In this document: piece after piece, positions 1 to 6,972 of the stretch
Layout: each line of letters opens with the position of its first letter
How positions within the stretch are numbered: the first letter of the stretch is position 1
NCBI GenBank assembly: GCA_023382975.1
Contig: JAHDXO010000020.1
Location: forward strand, 90,462 to 154,461
DNA length: 64,000 bases
Reading direction: 5' to 3'
From: Pirellulaceae bacterium
Lineage (GTDB): Bacteria > Planctomycetota > Planctomycetia > Pirellulales > Pirellulaceae
Notes under the pieces: model-generated
What the model was told of the DNA's origin: nothing
What the model saw: the letters and a program-made list of their open reading frames with translations, nothing else
The model's database searches: none
Translations under genes and position numbers: made by a program

Positions 1-708
1 CTGTCGGTCAAGAAGGTGACCGGAGTGCCGATCAAGTTCATCGGCACCGGCGAACATTTGGACGCGCTCGAGCCATTCCGTCCTGAAGGCATGGCCGGTC
101 GCATCCTGGGAATGGGCGACGTGGTCGCGCTGGTGGGCGAGGTTCAGCGGGTCATCGACGCCAAGGAACAGGCCGCTCTTGAAGAGAAGATGCGGTCTGG
201 CGAGTTCACCCTGGACGATTTCAGGGACCAGCTTGAGAAGATGGCAAAGCCCGGTCTGATGCAGAAAATGATGGGTTTGATGCCTGGCATGGGCGAACTG
301 CAGAAGATGCTCCAGGGCGAGGACGCCGAGGGCAGTATGCGTCAGACGGTCGGCATCATCAACTCGATGACACCGGCGGAACGCCGCAACCCCAAGATCA
401 TCGAGCCGAGCCGCCGCATGAGAATCGCCCGCGGCGCAGGCGTCCAGCCGCAGGATGTCAACCAGTTGGTCAAGCAGTACGACATGATGGCCCCTTTGAT
501 GAAGGCCATGGCCGGCAAAGGCATGGGCGACCGCATGAGGGCACTGCAGGAACTGCAACAGTCGGGGATGCTGGATCCGGGCAGCAAGGGGCCGCGGGTC
601 AAACAGGGCACCGGAAAACGGTTGACGGCGAAGGAACGAGCCAAGTTGAAGAAGCAGCGCGAAAAGGATTTGCGCCGCAAGAAGCGAATGGAAAAAGGCA
701 GCAATTGA
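1..708 (+). CDS. ffh: Signal recognition particle protein Ffh, 3' part
   Basis: This is the GTPase and RNA-binding core of the signal recognition particle, which targets nascent membrane and secreted proteins to the translocon. The reading frame is already open at base 1, so the gene starts outside the window. The visible part opens with the end of the NG domain (VTGVPIKFIGTGE, then LDALEPFRPEGMAGRILGMGD). The methionine-rich M domain that binds 4.5S RNA and signal peptides follows, with MQKMMGLMPGMGELQKM, the segment MTPAERRNP and the basic helix SRRMRIARGAG. A Lys/Arg-rich tail ends the protein. It lies 80 bp upstream of rpsP, as in many bacteria. The identification is firm. Confidence 0.96.
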   Translation: MSVKKVTGVPIKFIGTGEHLDALEPFRPEGMAGRILGMGDVVALVGEVQRVIDAKEQAALEEKMRSGEFTLDDFRDQLEKMAKPGLMQKMMGLMPGMGELQKMLQGEDAEGSMRQTVGIINSMTPAERRNPKIIEPSRRMRIARGAGVQPQDVNQLVKQYDMMAPLMKAMAGKGMGDRMRALQELQQSGMLDPGSKGPRVKQGTGKRLTAKERAKLKKQREKDLRRKKRMEKGSN

Positions 709-788
709 ATCGGAGCGGATTCGTTCGGCCGTGCCCGCACGGGTGAGCGGTTCCGCGTTGTGTTCCCCCAGTTCATGAGGAGTAGTCA

Positions 789-1229
789 GTGGCAGTACGT
801 ATCCGGATGAAGCGACATGGACGGCGACATCAGCCGTTCTTCCGCATTTGCGCCATGGATTCCCGCGCCCCGCGCGACGGGCGGGTGATCGAAGAGCTTG
901 GCCATTATGATCCCATGGTCAAGGAGACTGACGCGCGTGTTGTGCTGAACGCGGACCGCGTCGATTACTGGCTGAGCGTTGGCGCTCTGCCCACGGAAAA
1001 GGTAGCCGTGCTGATCAAGAAGTACGGATCCAAAGGCACCCACCTGGAGAAACAGAACGAGGCACGGCAGCGGATGGCGGTCGCCAAGCCCGTCGCGCCG
1101 CCGCCGATGGTCGTTCCCAGGAAGAAGGCCGAGCCGCCGGCACCGGAACCAGCACCGGAGGAAACGCAGGCGGTCGAGGCTCAGGCGGAGTCAAGCGATG
1201 CGCCGCCAGCCGAAGAAAGCAGTCAGTAA
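789..1229 (+). CDS. rpsP: 30S ribosomal protein S16 with long C-terminal tail
   Basis: S16 is an assembly protein of the small ribosomal subunit. Residues 1-80 carry the family signature (AVRIRMKRHGRRHQPFFRI, then YDPMVKE and DRVDYWLSVGA). The start is GTG at 789, supported by AGGAG at 778-782. S16 is normally about 80-90 residues. Here 146 residues are encoded, the last 60 or so being a low-complexity Ala/Pro/Glu-rich extension that looks disordered. trmD follows after only 3 bp with no rimM between them. The core assignment is secure; the role of the tail is unknown. Confidence 0.96.
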   Translation: MAVRIRMKRHGRRHQPFFRICAMDSRAPRDGRVIEELGHYDPMVKETDARVVLNADRVDYWLSVGALPTEKVAVLIKKYGSKGTHLEKQNEARQRMAVAKPVAPPPMVVPRKKAEPPAPEPAPEETQAVEAQAESSDAPPAEESSQ

Positions 1230-1232
1230 CGC

Positions 1233-1961
1233 ATGCGATTCGACGTGGTGACCCTGTTTCCGGGGATGTTTCCCGGTTACCTGGGTCAGAGCCTGTTGAA
1301 CAAAGCGATCGAGCGAAGCTTGGTCGAAGTGCATGTCCACGACATACGGCAATGGACTCGAAACAAACACCAGAAGGTCGACGACCGGCCCTTTGGGGGC
1401 GGGCCGGGAATGGTCCTATGCGTCGAGCCGGTGGTCGAGTGTGTCGAGTCGATCCGAAAGCAAGGCGCTCAGCCGGGACACGCGGTCCTGCTGACGCCGC
1501 AGGGACGGCGGCTGAATCAATGCGTCGTCGAAGAATTGGCACAGCAGCCGCGTTTGATTCTGCTGTGCGGCCGGTACGAGGGCTTCGATCAACGGGTGAT
1601 CGATATCCTGCAGCCGGACGAGGTTTCGATCGGCGACTACGTCCTGAACGGGGGCGAAGTTGCCGCGATGGTGGTCATCGATGCGGTGATCCGCTTGATC
1701 CCCGGCGTGCTGGGCCATGCGGACAGCAATCAGGACGATTCATTTTCCACAGGCAACCGGTTGCTTGAATTCGCTCAGTACACGCGGCCTCGCGAATACC
1801 GGGGCTTGTCAGTACCGCCGATTCTGTTGACCGGCAACCACGAAGAAATCGCCCGTTGGAGGCGAGAACAAAGCTACGAAAAAACGAGACATCGGCGAGC
1901 CGACTTGCTGGACGGACGGGCCAGAGAAGACGGTGCCCGGGAAAGAAAGGAACAAGCATGA
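1233..1961 (+). CDS. trmD: tRNA (guanine-N1)-methyltransferase TrmD
   Basis: TrmD is the SPOUT-class enzyme that methylates G37 of tRNAs to m1G, preventing +1 frameshifting. The N-terminal MRFDVVTLFPGMF, the DDRPFGGGPGMV loop and the trefoil-knot SAM-binding segments (LLCGRYEGFDQR, then EVSIGDYVLNGGE) are all present. The C-terminal part carries the DSF motif and the LLTGNHEEIARWRREQ segment. At 242 residues the length is typical. The start ATG lies 3 bp after the rpsP stop, and the stop overlaps the rplS start as ATGA at 1958-1961, indicating translational coupling. Confidence 0.97.
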   Translation: MRFDVVTLFPGMFPGYLGQSLLNKAIERSLVEVHVHDIRQWTRNKHQKVDDRPFGGGPGMVLCVEPVVECVESIRKQGAQPGHAVLLTPQGRRLNQCVVEELAQQPRLILLCGRYEGFDQRVIDILQPDEVSIGDYVLNGGEVAAMVVIDAVIRLIPGVLGHADSNQDDSFSTGNRLLEFAQYTRPREYRGLSVPPILLTGNHEEIARWRREQSYEKTRHRRADLLDGRAREDGARERKEQA

Positions 1962-2341
1962 ACAAGCAAACGCTTTTGAACGCGGTCGAGCAGAGCTGCA
2001 TGAAGTCGGAGGTGCCGTTCTTCGAAATCGGCGACACGGTCGACGTTCACACCAAGATTCTCGAGGGCAACAAGGAACGCATCCAGGTGTTCACCGGGAC
2101 GGTGATCGCCCGCAGCGGCGGTGGCAGCCGCGAGATGTTCACCGTGCGCCGCATCGTGGCGGGCGAGGGGGTGGAACGGAAGTTCCCGCTGCATTCGCCC
2201 CGGATTGAGAAGATCGAAGTCAAGCGTTCGGGAGTGGTGCGCCGGGCGAAGTTGTACTTCCTGCGCGAACGGGTCGGCAAGGCAGTCCGCTTGAAGGAAC
2301 GCCGCGCCAAGCAGACCGGCGACGCAGCCAGCGAGTCCTGA
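1958..2341 (+). CDS. rplS: 50S ribosomal protein L19
   Basis: L19 lies at the interface of the two ribosomal subunits. The 127-residue product starts MNKQTLLNAVEQ and contains the family core GDTVDVHTKILEGNKERIQ, VFTGTVIARSGGG and the C-terminal RVGKAVRLKERRAK. An in-frame upstream start at 1856 would add 34 residues encoded inside trmD. The start at 1958 is preferred because it matches the usual L19 N-terminus, has AAAGGAA just upstream and overlaps the trmD stop by 4 bp. Confidence 0.96.
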   Translation: MNKQTLLNAVEQSCMKSEVPFFEIGDTVDVHTKILEGNKERIQVFTGTVIARSGGGSREMFTVRRIVAGEGVERKFPLHSPRIEKIEVKRSGVVRRAKLYFLRERVGKAVRLKERRAKQTGDAASES

Positions 2342-2355
2342 TTGGATCGTCGCCC

Positions 2356-2793
2356 TTGCGAATCTGGAAACTCTGGCCGCAATTCGGTGCCTTACTTTCC
2401 CGCTGGCGGCGTCCCGCGACGCTGGGGCAGCGGGGCGAAGCCGAAGCGGCCCGGTTCCTGAAGAAAAAAGGCTACTCGATCATCGCTCGCTCGGACCGGC
2501 AGCGGCGGGGCGAGATCGATGTGGTCGCGGTCGACAACCAGACGGTCGTGTTTGTCGAAGTCAAGACTCGCCGCACGCACGAAACGGGCCATCCGGCTGA
2601 TGCGGTCGATCGCGAGAAGCAGCGCCGTCTGACGCAGTTGGCGCTGACCTATCTGAAGCAGCACCGTCTGCTGGAATGCCCCGCCCGTTTCGATGTTGTC
2701 GCGGTCACTTGGCCTGACGACGACAGTCCTCCGACGATCGAGCATTTCCCCAACGCCTTCGAAGCCGTCGGTCGCTGGCAATTGTTCAGCTAG
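2356..2793 (+). CDS. YraN/UPF0102 family endonuclease-fold protein
   Basis: This is a small protein of the YraN (UPF0102) family, which has a restriction-endonuclease-like fold. Its cellular role is not settled. The diagnostic residues are visible: LGQRGEAEAARFLKKKGY, then RRGEIDVVAVD and VFVEVKTRR, the latter two forming the PD-(D/E)XK-type site. The length of 145 residues is slightly above the usual 115-130 because of an N-terminal lead. The TTG start has no strong ribosome binding site, so the exact start is uncertain. It follows rplS by 14 bp and overlaps the convergent propeller gene by 4 bp. yraN genes often sit near rplS/rnhB. Confidence 0.88.
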   Translation: MRIWKLWPQFGALLSRWRRPATLGQRGEAEAARFLKKKGYSIIARSDRQRRGEIDVVAVDNQTVVFVEVKTRRTHETGHPADAVDREKQRRLTQLALTYLKQHRLLECPARFDVVAVTWPDDDSPPTIEHFPNAFEAVGRWQLFS

Positions 2794-5700
2794 CGAGGTT
2801 CGACCACCCAAGCCGGTACGCAAGCGACCGAGGCTGGGGCAAAATTGCACGTACAGCCGCCGGTGAGATTGGGCATGTTCAACACGCCGTTGGCCGGATA
2901 CAGGTTGTTGTTCACCGAGCAGCCAGGACGCACTCCCAGCAGCGGCGTGATCTCGCGGCTCTCCAAGTCAATCCATGCGGAATTGCTGCGGTAGCGAGTG
3001 GTCAGCAGATGCGTACTCGCCCGCGTTCCGGTACAACCGCGGCGGAACCAGTTCAATGGTTCGCCGATCCGCTCGGCCGTCGGGATGTCGTAGACGAGCA
3101 GGTTCTCTTCGTCCCCGGTGAGCAGCCGCTGTCCGGCGATCAGTCCCGGCAGTCCCGCCTCGGGCAACCCCCGCCCCTGGACGACCAATCGCGTCCGCGG
3201 CGCACTGGAGTGCTGCGGCAGAGGTTCGCCGTCGCCGCCGCGGTAGAAGCCCGCGGGCGTGACGACGAGATCGAGCGACTCGCTGTACCGCAATCTGCCG
3301 CCGCCGGGCCTCGCCCACACTCGCTGGCCTGTGGCCAGGTCGAGCGCGAACAGGCTGCCGTCGCGAGTCTCGTCCTCGCCCCGGCGCGGGTCGGCCACTT
3401 CGGCGCAGAACACCTTATCCCTGCCCACGGCCAAGCTCAAGGCGCCTCTTGCCGCCTCGACCCGCCATAGCAATTCGCCCGTGCGACGATTCATGCACAA
3501 GACATGTCGTCCGCTGGTGCCCACCAAGCAATCGCCGCTGACGCGAAGATTAGCCCACGGGGTTTCGAGGTCTTGGGGCAGATCAACGATTCCGGTCTGC
3601 TTCCCCGTGCCCGCATCGAACACGAAGCAACGCGTCCCGTCGCTCAAGTAGATCGCGTCGTCAATGGCCACCAATTCCGCCGTCGCAGGCAAAGCGGGCG
3701 ACGGACCCCACTGCCTGTGTCTCGCATCGCGAACCGCTTGGCGAGCCAGCGGGTCGGACTGGGGCGCCAATCCAACGGGCACCTCGGCTTCCCATAGCTT
3801 GCGGCCCGTGTACACGTCGGAGGCCCGCAAGAGGCCCTCTTCGAAAAGGACCACGCGGCCGTCGGCCACTCGCACCTGGACTTGACCAGGAAACTTGTGC
3901 CATCGTTGCGTCGCATCGAACCACAGCACGGCCAGCGGCGGACGGATGAAGTCGTCCTCCGCCGCCCCGGTGCAGGCGGCGTTGGCTTGCGAGTGCGACC
4001 AATCGGCCGCTCCCGGCAGCGGACCCGAGCGGACCAACAGGACGAATTCGCCAACCTGCCGGACCTGGACACCGGGAAATGCATCGCCCTGTACGATCGC
4101 TGCGATCCGGCCGGGATCCGCCAACGAGCCCCAGGCACAGGCGAGACCACCGTACGGTCGCAAAGTATGGAAAACGGTCTTGGCCAATGCCGTCTGATCC
4201 GACGGTTCCAAGCCGGAGGTTTCCGAAACGACGAGACTGGCCAAATAAGGCGGGAACGGATAGCCCACCGGATCGCCGCGCAACACGGACGTCCGCGTTC
4301 CGTACAGACCGGCCTGGAGCAGCCGTTCGCGCAACGCCGCGACCTTGTCGGCGTCCTGTTCCACGGCGATCACATGCAAGTCCGACTGGCGGACGAGTTC
4401 CTCGACCAGTCGGCCGCGATCAATTCCCAGAACCAGCGCGTAACCGTCGCGTACGCCGGTGGCTTTCAGCACAGCCGCCGCTCGTTCCGTCCATTCGTCG
4501 GCTGGCGGCGGCGGGGCATCCGTCACAGCGTGCAATAGCGGCTCGTCGGGCTGCGGGGCTCCGAAGGCGATAACGCTCCCCTCGGCCGTGACCACGAACA
4601 GTATTCCGCCGGCGGCCAGCATCCGCTGCGGCGTGCCTTCGATCTCTGCGTGCCACAGGATTTCTGGAGCTTGGCCGGCCACGTCGATCGCCTCCACAAC
4701 CCCGGGCCCGCCGAGATACAGCTTGCTGCCCGCCTTGATATGCAAGTCGAGCTTCGACGCAAACTCCCAACGCTTCTGAAGAACGCCCTCGACATTGTCC
4801 GGAATCTCGTCGTTCAGTCGGTGCGTCGGGATGTTGTCGGGAGTTCTCTCTCGGAATGTGACGACCGACAAATCGCGAGCGAGAATTCCCCGGTCGCTCT
4901 CGTAGATCGTTTCCGGGGTGAAGACCGGCTGGCGAAACGAGTCGAGTTCCCTCTGATTGGCCCGTTCGATCTCCAGCCGCGTCCAGCCGCCCGGGTACAG
5001 CATCGGCTTGTAGTCCGACGCCCCCGGCTTCAAGTTGGCCAGACGTTCGTCGCTGGGACGAGTGATATCGTACAAGTCGCCGCTGTGACTGAGAAACCTG
5101 CCGATCCCGGCCACGAACCAGCCACCCTTGGGAAGACCGAGCCGTCCGCCCCAACCCATGGAGTACTTCTGCAGTTCGCCGGTCTTGAGATCCAGAAAGG
5201 CGGGCAGTTGCGAGCCGCAAGGCACGACCAAGCGGTCGCCGACGATCGCCAGATAGCCCTGCGGAGTCAGCCCGGCAACGGTCCCGACCCCGTGGTCCCA
5301 GTTGCTGTCCGGGATGCGGCTGACTTCCGTGTTCGACCAGACCGCGGCACCCGACCGGGCGTCGACCGCATGGACAAACACTCCTTCGGTCGGCCAAAGT
5401 CCCGCAGCGAAGTAGATCACTCCGTCCGCCAGCACCGGTCCGCCGCGAGCCGCAAACAACGAAATCAATCGCCCGTGGCCCAGCACCTTGCGCTCCCGCT
5501 GTCCTTCGGGCAGACCGCGGAATCTCCAGCGCAAGGTACCGTTCGCAGCGTCCAAGCAGTAGAGGTATCCATCGTCGGAAACAAAGTAGACGTTGTCTTC
5601 CCAGGCGACGGGAGCGAAACGCACCGGCCCCTCGGCCATGAACCGCCAACGCTCGTTGCCCGTTTCGGTATCCAGCGCCGTGACGCAATCCGTAACCATC

Positions 5701-5957
5701 GAGGGCACGAACATCGTGCGGCCAAGAACCACCGGTTCGTACGAGGTGTCGTACCCGAGTCGCACTTCGTGAGGGAAAGCCGGGCGGGGTGCCGGAAACG
5801 CTCGCGTCCAGCGAAGCTGGAGATCGGCAGGCAGATCGTTCGGAGCTGCTGCGGTGCGACCCGCGTCGTAGCGAAATTGCGGCCAGTCGTTGGCTTGCAT
5901 CCGCGATGTCAGCAGACAAGCAACGACGAACAGGGAGAAAAGAGCGTACCACTTCAC
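2790..5957 (-). CDS. Exported PQQ-like beta-propeller protein with embedded methyltransferase-like domain
   Basis: The 1055-residue protein has an N-terminal signal peptide (about residues 1-22, ending SRMQA) and then quinoprotein/BamB-like propeller blades. Typical blade signatures are DWPQFRYDAGRT, TALDTETGNERWRF and YLYCLDAANGTLRWRF. Around residues 500-640 the propeller is interrupted by a Rossmann-like segment: GYALVLGIDRGRLVEELV, then VIAVEQDADKVAALRERL, then SVLRGDP. This resembles a class I SAM-methyltransferase, but the glycine-rich loop is degenerate. Further blades follow (VDLPQDLETPWANLRV, RRTGELLWRVEAARG). The start is GTG, with GAGGAG 8 nt upstream. A paralogue of the same architecture lies at 23737-26631. 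The substrate is unknown, and so is whether SAM or PQQ is bound. Confidence 0.85.
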   Translation of the reverse strand: MKWYALFSLFVVACLLTSRMQANDWPQFRYDAGRTAAAPNDLPADLQLRWTRAFPAPRPAFPHEVRLGYDTSYEPVVLGRTMFVPSMVTDCVTALDTETGNERWRFMAEGPVRFAPVAWEDNVYFVSDDGYLYCLDAANGTLRWRFRGLPEGQRERKVLGHGRLISLFAARGGPVLADGVIYFAAGLWPTEGVFVHAVDARSGAAVWSNTEVSRIPDSNWDHGVGTVAGLTPQGYLAIVGDRLVVPCGSQLPAFLDLKTGELQKYSMGWGGRLGLPKGGWFVAGIGRFLSHSGDLYDITRPSDERLANLKPGASDYKPMLYPGGWTRLEIERANQRELDSFRQPVFTPETIYESDRGILARDLSVVTFRERTPDNIPTHRLNDEIPDNVEGVLQKRWEFASKLDLHIKAGSKLYLGGPGVVEAIDVAGQAPEILWHAEIEGTPQRMLAAGGILFVVTAEGSVIAFGAPQPDEPLLHAVTDAPPPPADEWTERAAAVLKATGVRDGYALVLGIDRGRLVEELVRQSDLHVIAVEQDADKVAALRERLLQAGLYGTRTSVLRGDPVGYPFPPYLASLVVSETSGLEPSDQTALAKTVFHTLRPYGGLACAWGSLADPGRIAAIVQGDAFPGVQVRQVGEFVLLVRSGPLPGAADWSHSQANAACTGAAEDDFIRPPLAVLWFDATQRWHKFPGQVQVRVADGRVVLFEEGLLRASDVYTGRKLWEAEVPVGLAPQSDPLARQAVRDARHRQWGPSPALPATAELVAIDDAIYLSDGTRCFVFDAGTGKQTGIVDLPQDLETPWANLRVSGDCLVGTSGRHVLCMNRRTGELLWRVEAARGALSLAVGRDKVFCAEVADPRRGEDETRDGSLFALDLATGQRVWARPGGGRLRYSESLDLVVTPAGFYRGGDGEPLPQHSSAPRTRLVVQGRGLPEAGLPGLIAGQRLLTGDEENLLVYDIPTAERIGEPLNWFRRGCTGTRASTHLLTTRYRSNSAWIDLESREITPLLGVRPGCSVNNNLYPANGVLNMPNLTGGCTCNFAPASVACVPAWVVEPR

Positions 5958-6169
5958 GAGATCGTCTCCTCGAACGTTTCATCCGGAACAACAGGGAAAG
6001 AACCGAGCACTCGTGGGCGAGGTTCTCCACACGCAGCCAGCCGCAGATCGAACCCTACCAGGATCGAGCGATACACGCAAGCCAGTTCATCGGGCCGTGC
6101 GCGCTCTCAACGCGGCAACGGGCCGCTGTGACCATTGACAGAAAGTTGGCATGCCGGGAGAATACCATC

Positions 6170-6493
6170 ATGAAGACGACACTGGATTTGCCGAGCGATC
6201 TTGTTCAGGAAATCAAACTGCGGGCAGCCAACGAGGGGCGAACTCTCAAGGATGTCGCCGCAGACCTACTGCGGTCTGCCCTGGCGCCCTCGTCCAAGTC
6301 GAATTCCCTCCATGCTTCTGTGGTCTCCAAGAACCTGCCAATGATCAAGGCTCTCAGCACTCCAACGCAAAGCACCGCGAGCTTGACCGACCAGGAGTTT
6401 TGCAATTGCGTAAAGCAGGCCGAGCTCGACCTGGAAGTGGATCGCTATGAAGAGGCTTTTGGACATCAACACGTGGATCGCACTCAGCATTGA
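6170..6493 (+). CDS. VapB-like ribbon-helix-helix antitoxin
   Basis: The 107-residue product starts MKTTLDLPSDLVQEIKLRAA and continues EGRTLKDVAADLLRSAL, a ribbon-helix-helix DNA-binding domain typical of VapB/CopG antitoxins. GGGAG lies 9 nt before this ATG, and earlier in-frame starts would add unrelated sequence. The C-terminal half should wrap the toxin. The last 15 or so residues are encoded inside the toxin gene: the ORFs overlap by 47 bp, which is long for such pairs. It probably represses its own operon together with the toxin, as is typical of the family. Confidence 0.85.
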   Translation: MKTTLDLPSDLVQEIKLRAANEGRTLKDVAADLLRSALAPSSKSNSLHASVVSKNLPMIKALSTPTQSTASLTDQEFCNCVKQAELDLEVDRYEEAFGHQHVDRTQH

Positions 6494-6890
6494 AACCCAT
6501 CCACAGCATCGCCGGGCGAGGTCTTGGTACGAGCAAACACCGCTCCGCCCCGGCGATCTACTATTTTGCCGCCAGACCGAACTCGGTTTCTTACGTCTGA
6601 TTACCCAGGCGGCCGTGATGGCTCGATGCGGAGTGAGACCACTGAGTAATACGGAAGCCATCGAGTTCCTCGACTCCTTGTACGCTGATCCCGCCGTCTC
6701 CAGAGAGGACGAACACCCCGCAACTCGCAGCCTTTGGCTGCAGTTCGCCCAAGGACAGCAGTCGTCCCCCAAGGTTTGGATGGATGCCTATCTCGCTGCC
6801 TTCGCCGTTTCCCACGGAATCGAGTTGGTGACGTTCGACGAAGGGCTCAAGAACTTTCAAGAGCACGGACTTCGGCTGCTCTTACTTTGA
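6447..6890 (+). CDS. VapC-like PIN-domain toxin ribonuclease
   Basis: This is a PIN-domain protein of 147 residues, the expected length for a VapC toxin. The magnesium-binding acidic residues are in place: D6 in LLDINTW, E45 in QTELGFLRL, D113 in WMDAYLAAFA and D131 in VTFDEG. VapC enzymes cleave RNA, commonly tRNA or rRNA, when freed from the antitoxin. The gene starts inside the antitoxin gene in another frame. All catalytic positions are intact, so it looks active. Confidence 0.88.
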   Translation: MKRLLDINTWIALSIETHPQHRRARSWYEQTPLRPGDLLFCRQTELGFLRLITQAAVMARCGVRPLSNTEAIEFLDSLYADPAVSREDEHPATRSLWLQFAQGQQSSPKVWMDAYLAAFAVSHGIELVTFDEGLKNFQEHGLRLLLL

Positions 6891-6972
6891 GCGAACCGGC
6901 GTCACCGCGTTTCGCAGCGGCAGCAATGTCTGCTATTTGGTAACCAGCGTCATCGGGCCAGCGTCGTATGCG

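Noticed and set aside
1229..1233. A hidden rimM gene between rpsP and trmD
   Set aside because: Only three bases separate the two ORFs, so no gene fits.
4650..6131. A long plus-strand open frame opposite the large propeller gene
   Set aside because: It has no domain signatures or plausible start. Long antisense frames are expected in GC-rich DNA opposite strong genes, and the minus-strand frame has signal peptide and propeller motifs.
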